From the NCBI GenBank assembly GCA_009617715.1, contig VTFK01000539.1, forward strand, positions 1-64,000: a DNA stretch of 64,000 nt. The letters are read 5' to 3'. Each line of letters opens with the position of its first letter. The first letter of the stretch is position 1. The notes under the pieces were generated by a model that made no database searches, had not been told where the DNA came from, and was given only the letters and a program-made list of their open reading frames with translations. This stretch comes from Plectrocnemia conspersa. Its lineage: Eukaryota > Arthropoda > Insecta > Trichoptera > Polycentropodidae. Below are positions 63,680 to 64,000 of the stretch, one piece after another. A program made the translations under genes and the position numbers.

Positions 63680-64000
63680 AGTGTCCTCCTGCATCATAAT
63701 AAAGATCCCGGTCGTAGTGTAGAATATCTAAGGGCGTCGGTGCCCATCTTTCGGGACAGATATATCCGTCTGAGTGGCATGTCCCGGCAACCGAGTGCCT
63801 GGGAGGCTTTATAAATCTTGGCGTATTTTATCATTTTCTCGCTTGCTCCGGCTTATTTCGAGCTATTTTCTTATATATTAGCTTTCTCCTCTGGGCCCTT
63901 TTTACGGACCGGCGCGAAACGCGACTCCGTTTCGTCCCCTTTTCCTATTATTTTTTCTCCCCCATTGATTTTTCTTTCTTTCTTTTCTTGGCCCCGATGG
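63680..64000. other. GC-balanced intronic island 11, cut by window end
   Basis: It includes gggcgtcggtgcccatc, catgtcccggcaaccgagtg and gaccggcgcgaaacgcgac. No frame or splice context supports an exon. Confidence 0.35.

Larger units (their letters stand above)
18738..64000 (+). other. Giant first intron of neurobeachin, unfinished at window end
   Basis: No second exon carrying the expected LVGGEF start and no other recognisable gene was found on either strand from here to the end, so at least 45 kb is inferred to be one intron. The bulk is AT-rich. Recognisable contents are listed separately. The segments 21551-25940, 26410-29210, 29361-30947, 37340-39580, 41880-44880, 47620-49670, 51080-53500, 55810-58520 and 58680-60630 contain only AT-rich sequence with short chance frames, homopolymers and nothing I can name. 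An intron of this size in the same gene is plausible for insects. A nested gene with poorly conserved or non-coding product cannot be excluded. Confidence 0.7.

Overview
The window reads as nuclear DNA of an insect. The coding parts match conserved animal genes whose closest remembered relatives are insect proteins. Those genes have GT-AG introns, and the rest is strongly AT-rich with decayed DNA transposons, LINE and LTR fragments, a tRNA-derived SINE, microsatellites and a satellite. I cannot fix the order from sequence alone; Lepidoptera or another holometabolous group would be plausible. There are no bacterial operons, CRISPR arrays or phage genes.

Layout. 1-9347 has no gene I can support. 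It opens with six and a half units of a 159-161 bp satellite, followed by a LINE 3' fragment, a dispersed repeat, a long TA microsatellite, a perfect 29-bp hairpin, and next to it one and a half diverged units of the same satellite in the opposite orientation. 9348-9914 (minus) is a complete three-exon gene for the U5 snRNP protein Dim1/TXNL4A (142 aa). 9915-13130 is intergenic and holds a 267-bp hAT-type MITE with an intact 8-bp target duplication. 13131-16768 (minus) is a complete eight-coding-exon septin of the Sep2/SEPT6 group (419 aa). About 1.8 kb further on, and divergently transcribed, is the first coding exon of a neurobeachin/rugose gene (18564-18737, plus).

18738-64000 appears to be one unfinished first intron of that neurobeachin gene, at least 45 kb long; no second exon was found. 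It contains a decayed mariner, a hAT-like MITE, a probable solo LTR, a SINE, a second copy of the LINE fragment, several strong inverted repeats and a series of GC-balanced islands of 0.3-0.8 kb in an AT-rich background. The islands lack convincing coding signal and are the best candidates for intronic regulatory elements.

The three genes have unrelated jobs (splicing, cytoskeletal filaments and septation, vesicle trafficking and synapse function). The only functional arrangement suggested by position is a divergent septin/neurobeachin promoter region. I did not find a clear new biological system. The most unusual items are the satellite found in two orientations, the AG|GTAAGT start of septin exon 7, the upstream reading frame before neurobeachin, the palindrome cluster near 58.6 kb and the island series in the giant intron.
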